Of a DNA stretch of 13,734 bases, positions 12,710 through 13,734 are shown in pieces. The DNA comes from an uncultured Acetobacteraceae bacterium (GTDB lineage: Bacteria; Pseudomonadota; Alphaproteobacteria; Acetobacterales; Acetobacteraceae), in the NCBI GenBank assembly GCA_903839965.1, contig CAIMEK010000791.1, positions 1 to 13,734 on the forward strand, given 5' to 3'. Under the pieces are notes generated by a model. The model ran no database searches and was not told the DNA's origin. It saw only the letters and a program-made list of their open reading frames with translations. Position numbers and translations under genes: made by a program. How positions within the stretch are numbered: the stretch's first letter is position 1; each line of letters opens with the position of its first letter.

Positions 12710-13734
12710 GGCGCACCCGCGCCGGTGCGCAGCATGGCGAGCAGGCTGCGTTTCACCGTCCCGGCGGTGTCGTCCCAGTCCGGCAGCGCGGGGGCGTCCA
12801 CGTCCGCGCGCGGCGCCCGCGCGGCGGCCAGCAGGGCGTCCCGCCAGCCGGCGCGGTCGTCGGGATCGAGGATGGTGGCGACGCCGAACCCGGCCTCCGG
12901 GGTGGCGCCGCGGTTGGAGGCGATCACCGGCCGGCGGTGCTGCAAGGCTTCGACCACCGGCAGGCCCCAGCCCTCGTAAAGGCTGGGGAACACGAAGACG
13001 TGGCAGTTTTCGTACAGCCACGCCAGCCCGGCATCGGACAGCCGGCGGAACCAGAAGATCCGCGCGCCGAATGCCGGCATGGCTTCGAGCCTGGCGATCA
13101 CCTCCTCCGCGCACCACCCCGGCATGCCGACGATGACGAGGTCGAGGTCGAAGGCGGGGTCGGGCAGCAGTTCCTCCCACAGGTCGAGCAACACGCCGTA
13201 GTTCTTGCGGATCTCGAAGGTGCCCACCGTGAGCGCGAAGCGGCCCAGCCGCAGGCGTTCGCGCAGCGCCGCATCGGCAATTTCCATGGCGTCGGACCGC
13301 TCGGGCAGATTGGCGCCGAGGATGATGATGTCGGTCGGCACCGGCGGGCGGCCATTGTCCTCGATGAACGCGACGAGGTCGGCGCGCGTGCAGCGCGAAA
13401 TGCACATGATCCGGTCGCAATTGTCGATCACGTGCAGGAAATAGTTGAAGTAGTAGCTCGACGCAGCGCCGAGCAGCTCAGGGTGCCCGATCGGGATGAG
13501 GTCGTACATCACCGCTACGATGGCCATGCCGGTCTCGGCGCGCAGCGACGAAAGCCGTCGCCAGTCGATCACATCCCAGCCAAGCCCGCCCAGGAACAGG
13601 ATGTCGGTGCCGCGCGGATGCACCACCAGCCTCAGGTCGGGCCCCGCGGCCTCGACGGCGGCGGCGATGGCGGGCGACGGCGCTTCGGCCGGCCGGCCCC
13701 GGCCGTAGAGCAACAGCCGCACGGTCTGCCGGGC
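12706..13734 (-). CDS. glycosyltransferase family 4 protein, 5' end beyond the window
   Basis: The frame is open to the window edge, so at least 342 residues are visible and the true N-terminus is probably missing; a GTG at 13722 is the only in-window start near the edge. YDLIPIGHPELL and DRIMCISRCTRADLVAFI are N-domain motifs of GT4 mannosyl/rhamnosyl-type enzymes. The C-domain has LTVGTFEIRKNYGVLLDLW, LVIVGMPGW, ARIFWFRRLSDAGLAWLYENCHVFVFPS (in two conserved blocks) and the catalytic E-x7-E in SLYEGWGLPVVEAL followed by RPVIASNRGATPE. It probably builds a surface polysaccharide with the overlapping downstream glycosyltransferase. Typical members are 370-420 residues, so only a short N-terminal part should be lost. 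Confidence 0.88.
   Translation of the reverse strand, partial: ARQTVRLLLYGRGRPAEAPSPAIAAAVEAAGPDLRLVVHPRGTDILFLGGLGWDVIDWRRLSSLRAETGMAIVAVMYDLIPIGHPELLGAASSYYFNYFLHVIDNCDRIMCISRCTRADLVAFIEDNGRPPVPTDIIILGANLPERSDAMEIADAALRERLRLGRFALTVGTFEIRKNYGVLLDLWEELLPDPAFDLDLVIVGMPGWCAEEVIARLEAMPAFGARIFWFRRLSDAGLAWLYENCHVFVFPSLYEGWGLPVVEALQHRRPVIASNRGATPEAGFGVATILDPDDRAGWRDALLAAARAPRADVDAPALPDWDDTAGTVKRSLLAMLRTGAGAP

Noticed and set aside
11897..12979. 360-codon plus-strand frame over the glycosyltransferases
   Set aside because: Antisense to two glycosyltransferases with clear GT4 motifs; translation is Arg/Gly/His-rich without domains.
12710..13420. Extension of the downstream glycosyltransferase to a 634-residue protein
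   Set aside because: The extra part overlaps the neighbouring glycosyltransferase in another frame; the ATG at 12709 with ATGA overlap fits the family start.
1..13734. Insertion sequences, CRISPR arrays, tRNA or rRNA genes as an explanation for the PTS scar
   Set aside because: No transposase, terminal inverted repeats, regularly spaced repeats or RNA gene signatures were seen; simple deletion explains the remnants.

Overview
The window is GC-rich DNA with dense, short-spaced operons. I read it as a Proteobacterium, most likely an alphaproteobacterium (Acetobacteraceae or another Rhodospirillales-type lineage). That is an inference from base composition, the PEP-CTERM/exopolysaccharide flavour of the right end and the protein styles; no rRNA or taxonomic marker is present.

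Left half (about 1-7780) is a sugar-acid catabolic island built from homologues of the E. coli ula (L-ascorbate) regulon. Block A, + strand, holds a 5'-truncated, internally deleted ulaD remnant (116-451), an intact ulaE-type 3-epimerase (458-1324), an intact ulaF/araD-type 4-epimerase (1321-2031), and then, after the ulaF stop and in the same frame, an untranslated remnant of the C-terminus of PTS Enzyme I (about 2047-2232). A DeoR-family regulator faces back towards it (2236-3024, - strand). An AT-rich divergent control region (about 3100-3240) separates the regulator from block B, + strand: a second, full-length ulaD-family decarboxylase with an altered active site (3571-4230), a PfkB sugar-acid kinase (4323-5270), an MFS transporter (5302-6681) and UlaG, the L-ascorbate-6-phosphate lactonase (6721-7776).

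Taken together, the genes can be drawn as a complete PTS-independent version of the ula pathway. The MFS protein would import the free compound and the PfkB kinase would make the 6-phosphate that the UlaABC PTS normally makes. UlaG would open the lactone, the UlaD-family protein would decarboxylate it, and UlaE and UlaF would convert L-xylulose-5-P through L-ribulose-5-P to D-xylulose-5-P. The Enzyme I remnant and the broken ulaD copy look like scars of an earlier PTS-linked version. The substrate and the kinase step are inferences. The intact UlaD homologue carries K64R, D67E and H136K at positions known to be catalytic in E. coli UlaD, so its reaction is open.

Right half (about 7938-13734) is unrelated. 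A - strand pair encodes a zinc alcohol dehydrogenase and an aldo/keto reductase. A PEP-CTERM exported protein on the + strand is preceded by a perfect sigma-54 -24/-12 element. A strong hairpin separates it from a convergent - strand group: a stand-alone Hpt phosphotransfer protein and two overlapping GT4-type glycosyltransferases, the upstream one running off the window edge. This end suggests surface or exopolysaccharide functions. I saw no tRNA, rRNA, CRISPR array or insertion sequence.
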